A DNA stretch of 64,000 nt from Bradyrhizobium sp. 170 (lineage in GTDB: Bacteria; Pseudomonadota; Alphaproteobacteria; Rhizobiales; Xanthobacteraceae), in contig NZ_CP064703.1 in NCBI RefSeq assembly GCF_023101085.1, forward strand, positions 992,001-1,056,000, read 5' to 3'. Numbering within the stretch: position 1 is the first letter of the stretch; each line of letters opens with the position of its first letter. The notes under the pieces were generated by a model. It saw only the letters and a program-made list of their open reading frames with translations, ran no database searches and was not told the origin of the DNA. Made by a program: the position numbers and the translations under genes. Shown in pieces: positions 46,521 through 58,683 of the stretch.

Positions 46521-46948
46521 GACGCAGCTTCCTTCTGGATTGGATCGGTCATGGTTGGTTGCGCGATCGGAACCGGACGGCCGAATTCGTTGACCGCAAC
46601 CATCTCGAACGTTCCACGCACCGCGGATTTCCGCCGGCCGCTGATCAGGTCTTCGCGGATCATGTCGACGGCGACCGTCATGGAGCTGCGGCCGACGCGC
46701 ACGACCTGGGCGACGAGTTCGACGAGTTCGCCGACATGGACGGGCTCATGAAATTCGATTCTGTCCGAAGTCGCCATCACCACGCTCTGGCGGGCGTGCC
46801 GCGTGGCCGTGACGAATGCCGCCTTGCCCATCAGGCTCAGCGCATGGCCGCCGAACAGCGTGCCGTAGTGATTGGCCTGCTCCGGAAACACCATCTCCAC
46901 GAACCGGGTTTCGTTGGGATGGAGGTTTGGCGACGCCGCTGAATGCAT
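46517..46948 (-). CDS. Acyl-CoA thioesterase (hotdog fold, YciA-like)
   Basis: A 143-residue hotdog thioesterase. [37 protein letters not shown] holds the catalytic Asn/Gly-helix region, followed by [27 protein letters not shown] precedes the ATG. It is the first gene of the propionate operon and is coupled to prpD. It may release CoA from accumulating short acyl-CoA esters such as propionyl-CoA. It is divergent from the ScfR-type regulator gene. Confidence 0.88.
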   Translation of the reverse strand: MHSAASPNLHPNETRFVEMVFPEQANHYGTLFGGHALSLMGKAAFVTATRHARQSVVMATSDRIEFHEPVHVGELVELVAQVVRVGRSSMTVAVDMIREDLISGRRKSAVRGTFEMVAVNEFGRPVPIAQPTMTDPIQKEAAS

Positions 46949-46985
46949 TTTTCCTGCTCCGGACGACTTGTTATTTCCTCACGAC

Positions 46986-47074
46986 TTCGCAATATCTACA
47001 AACGTGCACCGTCGAAACGGCTGATAAAGCATAGTCTTGCGAAGAAAAGCCGCTTAGTTTGCAAAGTTTGCGAA
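46986..47074. promoter_or_regulatory. Repeated TTTGCAAA-type sites in the prp/scfR divergent promoter
   Basis: The divergent gap holds TTTGCAAA (47058-47065), TTTGCGAA (47067-47074), TTGCGAA (47037-47043) and its inverse TTCGCAA (46986-46992). TTTGCAAA is the core motif reported for RamB and PrpR, relatives of the regulator encoded here. The sites are placed to control both directions. Confidence 0.65.
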
Positions 47075-47083
47075 GGTGATGCG

Positions 47084-48505
47084 ATGAAAAAGACCTTCAT
47101 GGGCGTGCGGTTGAAAAGACTGCGCGAGGAGCAGCGCCTGACGCAGGCCGCACTTGCCGGCAAACTCGGGATCTCGCTCAGCTACCTCAACCAACTGGAA
47201 AACAATCAGCGGCCGCTCACCGTGCCGGTGCTGCTGGCACTCAATTCGGTATTCGGCCTTGACGTGCAGTCGTTCGCCGAGGGCGATGAGGCGCGCCTGA
47301 TCTCGGACCTCCGCGAAGCGCTGGCGGATCCTTCACTGGGCGAATCGATCGCTATCGCTGAACTTCGCGAACTCGCGCAAAACATGCCCGCGGTCGGGCG
47401 CGCGCTGGTCAACCTCAACCGCAAATACCGCCATGCCGCCGAGCAATATGCGGCAATCTCCGCGCGGCTCGGCGACGACCGTCAAGCCGTGGCGGCGGTA
47501 CTGCCATCCACGCCGTTCGAGGAAGTCCGCGACTTCTTCTATCTGCATCACAACTACATTGCCGAGCTCGACGATGCGGCGGAAGCGATCGCCGGCCGCG
47601 TGGAATTGCCGATCGGGCGGATGACGCCAAGCCTGGTGTCGTATCTCGAAAGCCGGCACGGCGTGACTGTCCTGATCGACGCGATCGACGAGCTGGGATC
47701 GGGAACGCAGCGCCTGTTCGATGGCCGCACGCGGACGCTGCGGCTGTCGCCGAGCCTTGATCCCGGCCAGCAGGCGTTTCAGCTCGCGACGCAGATCGCC
47801 ATTCTGGAACTGGACGAGGCGATATGTTCGATCGTCGACAAGGCAAAGTTCACCAGCGACGAATCACGCGGCCTCGCCCGCATTGGCCTTGCAAACTATT
47901 TCGCCGGCGCGCTGATCCTGCCTTACGCCGTTTTCCTCAACGAGGCGGAGCGGTGCCGTTACGACATCGAGTTGCTCAGTCACCAGTTCGGGGTGGGCTT
48001 TGAAACGATCTGTCACCGGCTGAGCACCCTGCAGCGCCACAATGCGCGGGGCGTGCCGTTCTTCTTCATCCGGGTCGATCGCGCCGGAAACATATCGAAG
48101 CGCCAATCGGCGACCGATTTCCATTTTTCGCGGGTCGGCGGGACCTGTCCGCTGTGGAACGTTTATGAGGCCTTCGCCAACCCGGGGCGTATCCTGACGC
48201 AGTTGGCGCGGATGCCCGATGAGCGAACCTACCTCTGGGTTGCCCGGACGGTGTCGCACGGCCGAGGGGGCTACGGCGCGCCCGCCAAGACGTTTGCGGT
48301 CGCCCTCGGATGCGATGTTCGCCATGCGGAGCGAATCGTCTATTCGCAGGGCCTCAAGATCGATCCGTCACTGGCGACGCCGATCGGCATGGGCTGCAAG
48401 GTGTGCGAACGGCCGGACTGTCCGCAGCGCGCATTTCCGCCGGTCGGCCGGGCCTTGCGAATCGACGAAACGCGGTCCCGCTTCGCGCCCTATGCGACGT
48501 CATGA
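47084..48505 (+). CDS. ScfR-type short-chain acyl-CoA transcriptional regulator (PrpR/RamB-like)
   Basis: A 473-residue regulator. An XRE helix-turn-helix is at residues 5-62 (GVRLKRLREEQRLTQAALAGKLGISLSYLNQLENNQRPL). An IrrE/DUF955-like domain lies around 150-300. The C-terminal ScfR domain ends with GCKVCERPDCPQRAFPP, in which Cys438, Cys441 and Cys446 form C-x2-C-x4-C. In Mycobacterium PrpR a related region binds an iron-sulfur cluster. The family senses short-chain acyl-CoA and controls propionate or acetate genes. It is divergent from the prp operon with TTTGCAAA sites between. The frame is open further upstream, but the ATG with AAGGTG before it fits the domain start. Confidence 0.92.
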   Translation: MKKTFMGVRLKRLREEQRLTQAALAGKLGISLSYLNQLENNQRPLTVPVLLALNSVFGLDVQSFAEGDEARLISDLREALADPSLGESIAIAELRELAQNMPAVGRALVNLNRKYRHAAEQYAAISARLGDDRQAVAAVLPSTPFEEVRDFFYLHHNYIAELDDAAEAIAGRVELPIGRMTPSLVSYLESRHGVTVLIDAIDELGSGTQRLFDGRTRTLRLSPSLDPGQQAFQLATQIAILELDEAICSIVDKAKFTSDESRGLARIGLANYFAGALILPYAVFLNEAERCRYDIELLSHQFGVGFETICHRLSTLQRHNARGVPFFFIRVDRAGNISKRQSATDFHFSRVGGTCPLWNVYEAFANPGRILTQLARMPDERTYLWVARTVSHGRGGYGAPAKTFAVALGCDVRHAERIVYSQGLKIDPSLATPIGMGCKVCERPDCPQRAFPPVGRALRIDETRSRFAPYATS

Positions 48506-48619
48506 GCTGAACGCGGCTGGAATAGCGGGGAAAACGTTTTTCAAGCGGAGAAAGAATCAGCTTCCCGTGCTTTTCATCCCCCTGCGGAAATTTTTTGATC
48601 GTCGATCTCCAGCGCCCCA

Positions 48620-48650
48620 TTGACACTCCGGCCCGAATAATACCAGATAT
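48620..48650 (+). promoter_or_regulatory. Possible promoter of the riboswitch-nrdAB unit
   Basis: TTGACA (48620-48625) is followed by an AT-rich stretch with CAGATA about 18 bp downstream, some 30 bp before the riboswitch. The -35 is good, the -10 weak. Confidence 0.4.
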
Positions 48651-48677
48651 AGCCGTCACGGCCCGCCCTATCGCAAG

Positions 48678-48850
48678 ATTTGGTGGCTAAGAGGGAAGTC
48701 GGTGTATCGCGTGTTTTGCGAGAATCCGACGCTGCCCCCGCAACTGTAAGCAGTGAGTTGTTCCCGATTTCACGTCACTGATGCGGCCACGCATTGGGAA
48801 GACCGGGTACGACGCCGACCTGCGAGCCAGGAGACCTGCCGCGACACCGA
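48678..48850 (+). ncRNA. Cobalamin riboswitch upstream of nrdA
   Basis: Conserved parts occur in order on the plus strand: AGAGGGAAGTCGGTG near 48690, GCTGCCCCCGCAACTGTAAGC (48731-48751) and the B12 box AGCCAGGAGACCTGCC (48825-48840). It ends about 120 bp before the nrdA start. In B12-replete cells it should repress this B12-independent reductase. The rest of the 467 bp gap after the ScfR gene holds no gene. Confidence 0.95.
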
Positions 48851-48972
48851 AAAACGTCCACGGGCGGGGTGTCCGGCGGTCGCTCGCAGAATCATGCCGG
48901 TGCTTTGCGCCGGGCATCCAATGCAGCGTCGCTCCAAGACATCCAGCCCCAACAACACTACGGGGTCTGCCG

Positions 48973-51891
<2,919 letters not shown>

Positions 51892-51917
51892 GCAGACAAG
51901 AAAAGAAGGAAACGACA

Positions 51918-53048
51918 ATGCTCGACTGGTCAGAACCCGCTGCAACCCAGCGCCGGATGCCGCTTCCCTTGGTGGCGCAAACCACTGTTGCGGCCGATCA
52001 AACCGGCCTCGGCACCATCGACCGAAGCGGCGGCAGGGTGTCCGTGGACGACAAACGGATGATCAACTGCCGCGCCGACGTCAATCAACTGCTGCCGCTG
52101 AAATATAAATGGGCATGGGAGAAATATCTCGCCGGCTGCAACAATCACTGGATGCCGACCGAAGTCTCGATGCAGGCCGACATCGCCCTTTGGAAATCAC
52201 GCGACGGCCTCACTGAGGATGAACGCCGCGCCATCAAGCGCAACCTCGGCTTCTTCGCAGCCTCCGAAAGCCTCGTCGCCAACAACATCGTGCTGGCGAT
52301 CTACCGCCATCTGACCAATCCGGAGTGCCGGCAGTATCTGCTGCGGCAGTCCTTCGAGGAGGCGGTTCACACCCATACGTTCCAGTACATCGTCGAAAGC
52401 CTCGGCCTCGACGAGGGCGAGCTGTTCAACATGTACCGCGAGGTGCCGTCGATCACCGACAAGGCGGCCTGGGCGCTGAAGCATACCCAGCATCTCGACG
52501 ATCCCGATTTCAGCACCGGGACACCGGAAGCGGACCAGGCGTTCCTGCGCGATCTCGTCGCCTTCTACGTCATCTTCGAGGGCATGTGGTTCTATACCGG
52601 GTTTGCGCAGATCCTTTCGCTCGGTCGCCGCAACAAGATGGTCGGCATCGCGGAGCAGTACCAGTACATCCTGCGCGATGAATCGATTCATCTGAACTTC
52701 GGCATCGACGTCATCAACCAGATCAAGATCGAGAATCCGCATCTGTGGACCAAAGCCTTTCAGGACGAAGTCCGCGCCATGGTGCGCGAGGCGGCCGAAC
52801 TGGAAGCGGCCTACGGGCGGGACACCATGCCGCGCGGCTTCCTCGGCCTGAATGCGGCGCTGTGCGAGAGCTACATGCACTTCATCGCCAACCGCCGCTG
52901 CGCGCAGCTTGGGCTGGCGCGGGTGTTCGACGAAACCGAGAATCCGTTTCCCTGGATGTCGGAGGCGATGGACCTGAAGAAGGAGAAGAATTTCTTCGAG
53001 ACGCGGGTGATCGAGTATCAGAACGGCGGCGCGCTGAGCTGGGAGTAG
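51918..53048 (+). CDS. nrdB: Class I ribonucleotide reductase small subunit, class Ic-like
   Basis: A 376-residue ferritin-like R2 protein. Metal ligands are Glu117 (AASESLV), Glu148 and His151 ([12 protein letters not shown]), Glu221 (FEGMWF), Glu255 and His258 (RDESIHLNF). All equal the Chlamydia trachomatis positions 89, 120, 123, 193, 227 and 230 plus 28. The radical tyrosine position, E-x2-H-x3-Y, is Phe155, equal to Phe127 there. This predicts a Mn/Fe cofactor instead of a tyrosyl radical. AAGAAGGAA supports the ATG at 51918, 26 bp after nrdA. Confidence 0.95.
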   Translation: MLDWSEPAATQRRMPLPLVAQTTVAADQTGLGTIDRSGGRVSVDDKRMINCRADVNQLLPLKYKWAWEKYLAGCNNHWMPTEVSMQADIALWKSRDGLTEDERRAIKRNLGFFAASESLVANNIVLAIYRHLTNPECRQYLLRQSFEEAVHTHTFQYIVESLGLDEGELFNMYREVPSITDKAAWALKHTQHLDDPDFSTGTPEADQAFLRDLVAFYVIFEGMWFYTGFAQILSLGRRNKMVGIAEQYQYILRDESIHLNFGIDVINQIKIENPHLWTKAFQDEVRAMVREAAELEAAYGRDTMPRGFLGLNAALCESYMHFIANRRCAQLGLARVFDETENPFPWMSEAMDLKKEKNFFETRVIEYQNGGALSWE

Positions 53049-53070
53049 GAGACGCTTGCACTCGTACACC

Positions 53071-53189
53071 GTCGTCCCTGCGAAAGCAGGGACCCATAAC
53101 CACCGTAGCTGATTGTTTGCAAAGGACGTCTAACCGGTCGTCACATTGAGGCATCACGCGGTATGGGTCCCTGCGTTCGCAGGGACGAC
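53071..53189. repeat. Palindromic intergenic repeat, family A, copy 2
   Basis: GTCGTCCCTGCGAAAGCAGG with CCCATA at the left pairs with TATGGGTCCCTGCGTTCG and GGACGAC at the right. The inner hairpins match those of copy 1 at 73-194, while the central spacer differs in sequence. It follows nrdB. Confidence 0.85.
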
Positions 53190-53300
53190 TGGGAAAAACC
53201 GACGTTGGCGCGCTAAAACTTAAGATTTCCTCAATTCAGTCCGGCCTATTGCTTGGGGGCCTGCGCGTTCGGACAGGGTGCGCTCGAGCAAGGATTTCGC

Positions 53301-54524
53301 ATGGCCGTTGCCCTCAGCCCGCTCAAGACCGCACCGGAGCAAACCGCAATTCCCGCGTGGCTCGTCAGGGTTTGCCTTGTGCTGGCAGTTGCGAACGTGA
53401 CCCTTTGCCTGGCGGCATATTCCTCGCACTGGTGGGTTTACGATCCGAACGGCCTCGGCATCCCGACCGACTTCATCAACGTCTGGGCAGCAGGGCGGCT
53501 GGTGCTCGATGGCGTTCCGGCGCAGGCGTATGACTGGGACATCCAGAAGCAGGTCGAGGTCGCAAAACTCGGCCAGGATTTTGTCGGCTATTTTGCCTGG
53601 CACTATCCGCCGCCGTTCCTGTTCGTCGCTTCGTTGCTTGCACAGCTTCCCTATCAACTCGCCTTTATCGGCTGGGTCGTGGTCAGCTTTCTGCCCTTTC
53701 TCGTCGCGATGCGCGCGATCGTCGGCAGCAACTTCGGCTATTTGCTCGCGCTCGCCATTCCGATGGCGTTCATCAATGCGCTGGTCGGGCAGAACGGATT
53801 CCTCACCGCGGCGCTGATCGGAGGCACGCTCTATCTGATCCCGATACGGCCGGTACTGGCAGGCATCTGCCTCGGGCTTTTGACGTACAAGCCGCAATAC
53901 GGGCTGCTGTTTCCGATCATGCTGATCGCAGCCGGGCATTGGCGCGTGTTCATCAGCGCCGGCGTAACGGCGGTCGTGCTGGCCGCCGCTTCCTGGCTCG
54001 CCTTCGGCATCGAGAGCTGGCTGGCGTTCTTCCACTGGATGCCGAAATTCTCGCAGACGTTCCTGACCGAAGGCAAGGCCCCATGGTGGAAGCTGCAGAG
54101 CATCTTCTCGATGGTGCGTTACTTCGGCGGCAGCGAACCGCTCGGCTGGGCTTTCCAGTGGGTTCTCACCGCCTCTGTTGCCGTGGTGCTGGCTCTGTTG
54201 TGGCGAAGCCGTGTGCCCTACACGCTGAAGGCCGCAGCGCTTGCCGCCGGGACGCTGCTGACCACGCCCTATCTCTTCATGTACGACATGATGGTGCTGG
54301 CGATCCCGATCGCCTTCCTGGTCCGCATAGGATTGAAGTCCGGTTTTCGCACCTACGAGCTTCCGGCGCTCGGCGCCGTCGTGGCCCTCATCGGTTGCTA
54401 CATGTTCACCGGTATTCCGACCGGCCTTGGCACCACGCTGGTCGTGTCCACGCTGATCCTGCGCCGCGGCGGATCGTGGTGGCGGCATGAACCGGCGCCA
54501 AAACTGGTTGCGGCGGGGGCGTGA
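53301..54524 (+). CDS. Glycosyltransferase family 87 (DUF2029) membrane protein
   Basis: A 407-residue polytopic protein with about nine hydrophobic helices. TDFINVWAAGRLVLDG near residue 60 holds the Asp typical of the GT87/GT-C fold. FAWHYPPPFLFVASLLAQLPY and KPQYGLLFPIMLIAAGHWR are further family signatures. GT87 members are polyprenol-phosphate-mannose dependent mannosyltransferases in actinobacteria; in alphaproteobacteria the substrate is unknown. AAGGATT precedes the ATG at 53301. It stands alone, with no polysaccharide genes nearby. Confidence 0.87.
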   Translation: MAVALSPLKTAPEQTAIPAWLVRVCLVLAVANVTLCLAAYSSHWWVYDPNGLGIPTDFINVWAAGRLVLDGVPAQAYDWDIQKQVEVAKLGQDFVGYFAWHYPPPFLFVASLLAQLPYQLAFIGWVVVSFLPFLVAMRAIVGSNFGYLLALAIPMAFINALVGQNGFLTAALIGGTLYLIPIRPVLAGICLGLLTYKPQYGLLFPIMLIAAGHWRVFISAGVTAVVLAAASWLAFGIESWLAFFHWMPKFSQTFLTEGKAPWWKLQSIFSMVRYFGGSEPLGWAFQWVLTASVAVVLALLWRSRVPYTLKAAALAAGTLLTTPYLFMYDMMVLAIPIAFLVRIGLKSGFRTYELPALGAVVALIGCYMFTGIPTGLGTTLVVSTLILRRGGSWWRHEPAPKLVAAGA

Positions 54525-54674
54525 ACGGCGCGAGGCGATGGCGGCGATATCGTGCGCCAGGGCATTAAACATCGCTCGCGGTTTGATGAACGCCGCCCAC
54601 AGCGCGGCATTCGCAAGCGCCTTGGCCGGCCAATCCTCCCCGAACCACGCTGCAAAACCGTCTTGTCATCAGGC

Positions 54675-54690
54675 GTGAATAGTTGTTCAC
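54675..54690. promoter_or_regulatory. Candidate operator before the TetR gene
   Basis: GTGAATAGTTGTTCAC has arms GTGAA/TTCAC separated by six bases, a shape typical of TetR-family sites, about 104 bp before the regulator start. The rest of the 270 bp gap shows no gene I would support. Confidence 0.45.
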
Positions 54691-54793
54691 TTCTTCAAGC
54701 GATGACTGCGGCTATCGCTCAAGACATTGAAGGTGTGCGCGTTCTGGCAGGCTCCACGGGGCTCCAGGGCGCGCCGGGGACGGAAGGCGCGCC

Positions 54794-55468
54794 ATGGTCT
54801 ATCGGCGAACCCATCAGGTCGTAAAGCGGCTGGCGGCGCGGCGTAGCGCCATCCTGGCGGCGGCGCGGGACGCTGCGGCCGAGGGCGGCATGGCGGCGGT
54901 CCAGATCGCGCCCGTCGCAGTCCGCGCCAATGTCGCGGCCGGCACCGTCTACCGCTACTTCCCCTCCAAGGCCGAGCTGATTTCCGAACTGATCGCCGAG
55001 GTCTCGCGCGACGAACTGGCCGCGATCCGCCGCGCGGCGGATGCCGCGCCGGGGCCGTCCTCGGCGCTGGCCGGCGCCGTCACCACCGTTGCCGTGCATG
55101 TGCTGTCGCAGCGCAAGCTCGCCTGGGGCATTCTTGCCGAACCTGTCGATGTTGACGTCTCGGTGTCGCGGCTCGCCAGCCGCCGCGAAATCTCCGGCGA
55201 GATTGCCGCCAGGATCGACGCCGCGGTGCGCGCCGGACATCTCCCCGCACAGGACACGGCGCTCGCTGCCACCGCGCTGCTCGGCGCGCTGCATGAATCC
55301 CTGGTCGGCCCGCTGGCGCCCGAGAATCTGGATGATCCCGCGAAGCTGCGCGACGCCGTGCAAACCGTCACATTGTTGGCGCTGCGCGCCGTCGGCGTGA
55401 TGGATGCCCGCGCTCGCGGCCTCGTCGTGCAGGCGGTGCTGCCGGCGAAAGCGCTGGTCGGGGCGTAG
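54794..55468 (+). CDS. TetR/AcrR family transcriptional regulator
   Basis: A 224-residue TetR protein. The DNA-binding part is RRSAILAAARDAAAEGGMAAVQIAPVAVRANVAAGTVYRYFPSKAELISEL, with GTVYRYF as the recognition helix end. The ligand domain is Ala-rich (LASRREISGEIAARIDAAV, AALLGALHESLVGPL). Few clues to the ligand. A palindrome upstream suggests self-control, and the OsmC gene 91 bp downstream is a possible co-transcribed target. The ATG at 54794 lacks a clear ribosome site. Confidence 0.88.
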   Translation: MVYRRTHQVVKRLAARRSAILAAARDAAAEGGMAAVQIAPVAVRANVAAGTVYRYFPSKAELISELIAEVSRDELAAIRRAADAAPGPSSALAGAVTTVAVHVLSQRKLAWGILAEPVDVDVSVSRLASRREISGEIAARIDAAVRAGHLPAQDTALAATALLGALHESLVGPLAPENLDDPAKLRDAVQTVTLLALRAVGVMDARARGLVVQAVLPAKALVGA

Positions 55469-55559
55469 AAACTTCGCTTCCGTTTGCGACACGCCTTTGT
55501 CGCAACCATTTGCCACGCTGCGGCTTATCGACGGATTCAACCGTGACAAGGAGCATGCG

Positions 55560-55985
55560 ATGACGACGACATCAGGATCCGCCAAGTGGCAGGGCGGCAT
55601 CAAGGACGGCAGGGGCGCGATCTCGACCAGGAGCGGCGCGCTCAGCGATTACCCCTACGGCTTCGCCAGCCGCTTCGAGGGCAAGCCCGGCTCCAATCCG
55701 GAAGAGTTGATCGGCGCCGCGCATGCCGCCTGCTTCACCATGGCGCTGTCCCTGATTTTGGGAGAAGCCAAGCTCACCGCCGAACACATGGAAACCAGGG
55801 CCGACGTCACGCTGGAAAAGCAGGGCGATGGTTTTGCGATCACCTCGGTTCATCTGACGCTGAATGCGAAGATCCCGGGCGCGGACAATGCAAAATTTCA
55901 GGAACTCGCGGGCAAGGCCAAGGCCGGCTGCCCGGTGTCGAAACTTCTGAACACCGAGATCAAGCTGGACGCGACGCTGCAGTAA
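55560..55985 (+). CDS. osmC: OsmC/Ohr family peroxiredoxin
   Basis: A 141-residue OsmC-type protein that reduces organic hydroperoxides with two reactive cysteines. The first is in AAHAACFTMALSLIL, the second in AGCPVSKLLNTEIKL. GGIKDGRGAISTRSGALSDYPYGFASRFEG is the usual start of the fold. AAGGAG is 7 nt before the ATG. The preceding TetR gene may regulate it. It belongs to the OsmC rather than the Ohr branch by length and motif context. Confidence 0.9.
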   Translation: MTTTSGSAKWQGGIKDGRGAISTRSGALSDYPYGFASRFEGKPGSNPEELIGAAHAACFTMALSLILGEAKLTAEHMETRADVTLEKQGDGFAITSVHLTLNAKIPGADNAKFQELAGKAKAGCPVSKLLNTEIKLDATLQ

Positions 55986-56038
55986 CTGGCGTTGTCATTC
56001 CGGGTTCGCGCCTGCGCGCCCCGGCACAACGTACGCCG

Positions 56039-57475
56039 TCACTTCTTCGCCTCGCCCTCCGGCTCGACATTGGCGATGCGCACCATGTTGGTGGTGCCGG
56101 GGATGCCGAGCGGCACGCCGGCGACGATGATCACGCGCTGGCCGGCCTTGGCGAAGCCGTCACGAAAAGCAATGGAGCCGGCGCGATCGACCATGTCGTC
56201 CTGGTCGTGGGCGTCTTCGGCCACCACGCAATGCACGCCCCACACGACGGACAATTTGCGCCCCGTGGCGATATTCGGCGTGATCGCCACCACCGGCAGC
56301 TTCGGCCGCTCGCGCGCCACGCGGATCGCGGTCGAGCCCGAGGAGGTCCAGCAGATGATCGCCGACAAATCCAGCGTCTCGGCGATCTGCCGCGCGGCGT
56401 CCGCGATGGCATCTCCAACCGTATTCTCCGGGTTGGACCGCTGCGCCGTCAGCACGGAGCGATAGGTCGGATCGCGCTCCACTTCCTCGCCGATGCGGTT
56501 CATGGTCGAGACCGCCTCGACCGGGAATTTGCCGGCGGCCGATTCAGCCGACAGCATGATGGCGTCGGCGCCTTCATAGACGGCGGTCGCGACATCGGAG
56601 ACTTCCGCGCGCGTCGGCACCGGCGCCTGGATCATCGACTCAAGCATTTGCGTCGCGATCACCACCGGCTTGCCGGCGCGGCGCGCCATCCGCGTCATTT
56701 GCTTCTGCAGGCTCGGCACCCGCTCCAGCGGCAGTTCGACCCCGAGATCGCCGCGCGCCACCATCAGCGCGTCGGAAGCGTCGATAATTTCGCCGAGCCG
56801 GTCGATCGCCTGCGGCTTCTCGATCTTGGCCATCACGGCGGCGCGGCCGCGGATAATCCGCTTGGCTTCGTGAACGTCCTCGGCGCGCTGCACGAAGGAG
56901 AGCGCGATCCAGTCGACCCCGGTCACCAGCGCCGCTTCCAGATCGGCGCGGTCCTTCGGCGTCATCGCCGACACCGGCAGGTCGGTATCGGGCAGGCTCA
57001 CACCTTTGCGATCAGACATCTTGCCGCCGATCACCACCCGCGTCACCGCGCGTTCGGGCGAGGTTTCTTCGGCGATCAGCCGCACCTTGCCGTCGTCGAG
57101 CAGCAGCGCATGGCCCGGTCGAAGGGCTGCGAGGATTTCCGGATGTGGAAGCTGCACGCGGCTGTTGTCGCCCGGCGTTTTGTCGGAATCGAGCACAAAA
57201 CTCTGGCCGTTCTTGAGCTGGGTGGAGCCTTCGGCAAAGGCACCGAGCCGCAGCTTCGGTCCCTGCAGGTCGACCAGGATGCCGATCGGGCGGCCATAGC
57301 TGCTCTCAACATTGCGGATGGTCGAGACCAGCTCGCGCATCTTGTCGTGCGGCGTGTGGCTCATGTTGATGCGGAACACATCCGCGCCGGCCTCGAACAG
57401 TTTTCGGATCATCGCGCTGTCTGATGATGCCGGGCCGAGGGTTGCGAGGATCTTGATGCGACGGAGCCGTCTCAT
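56039..57475 (-). CDS. pyk: Pyruvate kinase
   Basis: A 478-residue pyruvate kinase, transferring phosphate from phosphoenolpyruvate to ADP. KILATLGPAS is at the start, RINMSHTPHDKM, ILVDLQGPKLRLG, VMAKIEKPQAIDRL (catalytic Lys), LMVARGDLGVELPLE and ATQMLESMI follow in order. The C-terminal domain has CWTSSGSTAIRVARERPKLPVVAITPN. The start codon overlaps the stop of the DUF1036 gene (ATGA), so the two are translationally coupled. Longer upstream readings are low-complexity and rejected. Confidence 0.96.
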   Translation of the reverse strand: MRRLRRIKILATLGPASSDSAMIRKLFEAGADVFRINMSHTPHDKMRELVSTIRNVESSYGRPIGILVDLQGPKLRLGAFAEGSTQLKNGQSFVLDSDKTPGDNSRVQLPHPEILAALRPGHALLLDDGKVRLIAEETSPERAVTRVVIGGKMSDRKGVSLPDTDLPVSAMTPKDRADLEAALVTGVDWIALSFVQRAEDVHEAKRIIRGRAAVMAKIEKPQAIDRLGEIIDASDALMVARGDLGVELPLERVPSLQKQMTRMARRAGKPVVIATQMLESMIQAPVPTRAEVSDVATAVYEGADAIMLSAESAAGKFPVEAVSTMNRIGEEVERDPTYRSVLTAQRSNPENTVGDAIADAARQIAETLDLSAIICWTSSGSTAIRVARERPKLPVVAITPNIATGRKLSVVWGVHCVVAEDAHDQDDMVDRAGSIAFRDGFAKAGQRVIIVAGVPLGIPGTTNMVRIANVEPEGEAKK

Positions 57476-58053
57476 TGCTTGGGCGCCGGGGCTGGCGGCA
57501 GACCCGGTCCGCTCGGCTGATTGGACAGGCCGGGAACCCCGCCGGGGCCGCCCGGTCCCATCGTTCCCGGAATTCCCGGCACGCGCTGCGCGGGTTGCTC
57601 GTTGGCTTCTGTCAGTTGCACGGTCCACGCTCGCTGTTCGCCTGTGTCGACCTCGAAGAACCCGGTGCGGTCGTAGCCGCGCGCCAGGCAGTTCTCGGTA
57701 CCCTTGATGGTGAATTCCTTGTCACGCGAACACATGAAGGCCTGTCCCGACCATTCGCCGCCGCGGTCATAGTCGAGCGCGTAGATGTAATAGTAACGGG
57801 CGACAAGAGTTCCGCGTAGCAGCGTCTCGCAGCTTCGCGAGGACACGTTCCACCAGCCTTCGGTGGTCCAGCCCTCGGCGTCCTTGTAGCCCAGCGCAAT
57901 GCCGACCCGGCTGGAAGTGTTGTTGCAGAGCCGGAAATCGGCCGCCGCCGGACTGCTCCACAGGCACGCCGCCGCCAGCGCGAGCATCGGCGTCAGGCCG
58001 GCGGTCATGCGTGCGGAGAGGGGGGACGAACGGCGAGAATCTTTTGCGGTCAT
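57472..58053 (-). CDS. DUF1036 domain protein, secreted
   Basis: A 193-residue protein with a signal peptide (ARMTAGLTPMLALAAACLWSSPAAA) and a DUF1036 domain: DFRLCNNTSSRVGIALGYKDAEGWTTEGWWNV, CETLLRGTLVARYYYIYALDYDRGGEW, MCSRDKEFTIKGTENCLARGYDRTGFFEVDTGE. Three to four cysteines are probably disulfide-bonded. The tail is Gly/Pro-rich (GPGGPGGVPG). It overlaps pyk by four bases, an arrangement I know in Rhizobiales. Function unknown. Confidence 0.9.
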   Translation of the reverse strand: MTAKDSRRSSPLSARMTAGLTPMLALAAACLWSSPAAADFRLCNNTSSRVGIALGYKDAEGWTTEGWWNVSSRSCETLLRGTLVARYYYIYALDYDRGGEWSGQAFMCSRDKEFTIKGTENCLARGYDRTGFFEVDTGEQRAWTVQLTEANEQPAQRVPGIPGTMGPGGPGGVPGLSNQPSGPGLPPAPAPKQ

Positions 58054-58233
58054 GCACCGAAGCTATATCAAATCATTGACGATTTCGCGTGACCCGGCGG
58101 GACCTGTCAACGGCCGGGCACGCTTTTCCCGCGCTATGGAAAACCGGGACTCCACGTGCGATACCCACTTTTGCGCGCAGATATGGCAAAATCTGTGACA
58201 ATTCCCACCTGATATCAATATGCTCGGCTCCAG

Positions 58234-58581
58234 ATGACGCAGGACCAAGATCTGGACTCAAGACCAGGACCCAAGGCCATGACGATCGACGACAAAACCA
58301 GAACAGAACTGGAAGCCGCCGTTTTTCGGCGCCTTGTCAGCCATCTGCGCGCCCGGACCGACGTCCAGAACATCGATTTGATGAATCTGGCCGGCTTCTG
58401 CCGCAACTGCCTCTCCAACTGGATGAAGGAAGAGGCCGACGCCAGGGGTGTCGCCGTCAGCAAGGATGAGAGCCGCGAGGCGGTCTACGGCATGCCCTAT
58501 GAGAATTGGAAGGCGAAGCATCAGGGCACGGCCACCCCGGAGCAGTTGGCCGCGATGAAGAAAGTTCACCCCGGGCATTGA
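58234..58581 (+). CDS. DUF1244 domain protein
   Basis: A 115-residue protein of the DUF1244 family. RRLVSHLRARTDVQNIDLMNLAGFCRNCLSNWMKEEAD contains the conserved FCRNC pair, and DESREAVYGMPYENWKAKHQ is the other signature. An internal ATG at 58279 (MTIDDKTR) would give 100 residues, closer to the family length; neither start has a convincing ribosome site. The CxxC-like cysteines could bind a metal. It precedes gapR by 173 bp on the same strand. Confidence 0.85.
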   Translation: MTQDQDLDSRPGPKAMTIDDKTRTELEAAVFRRLVSHLRARTDVQNIDLMNLAGFCRNCLSNWMKEEADARGVAVSKDESREAVYGMPYENWKAKHQGTATPEQLAAMKKVHPGH

Positions 58582-58683
58582 GCCTCACGGGCTGCGTATC
58601 CTCATCTCCTGTGGGCGCGCTGTGGATGAGCGCGATGTTTCCTTGACGCAAGGGCCCCCGATCTTGAGGGTCACTCCTGAAAA

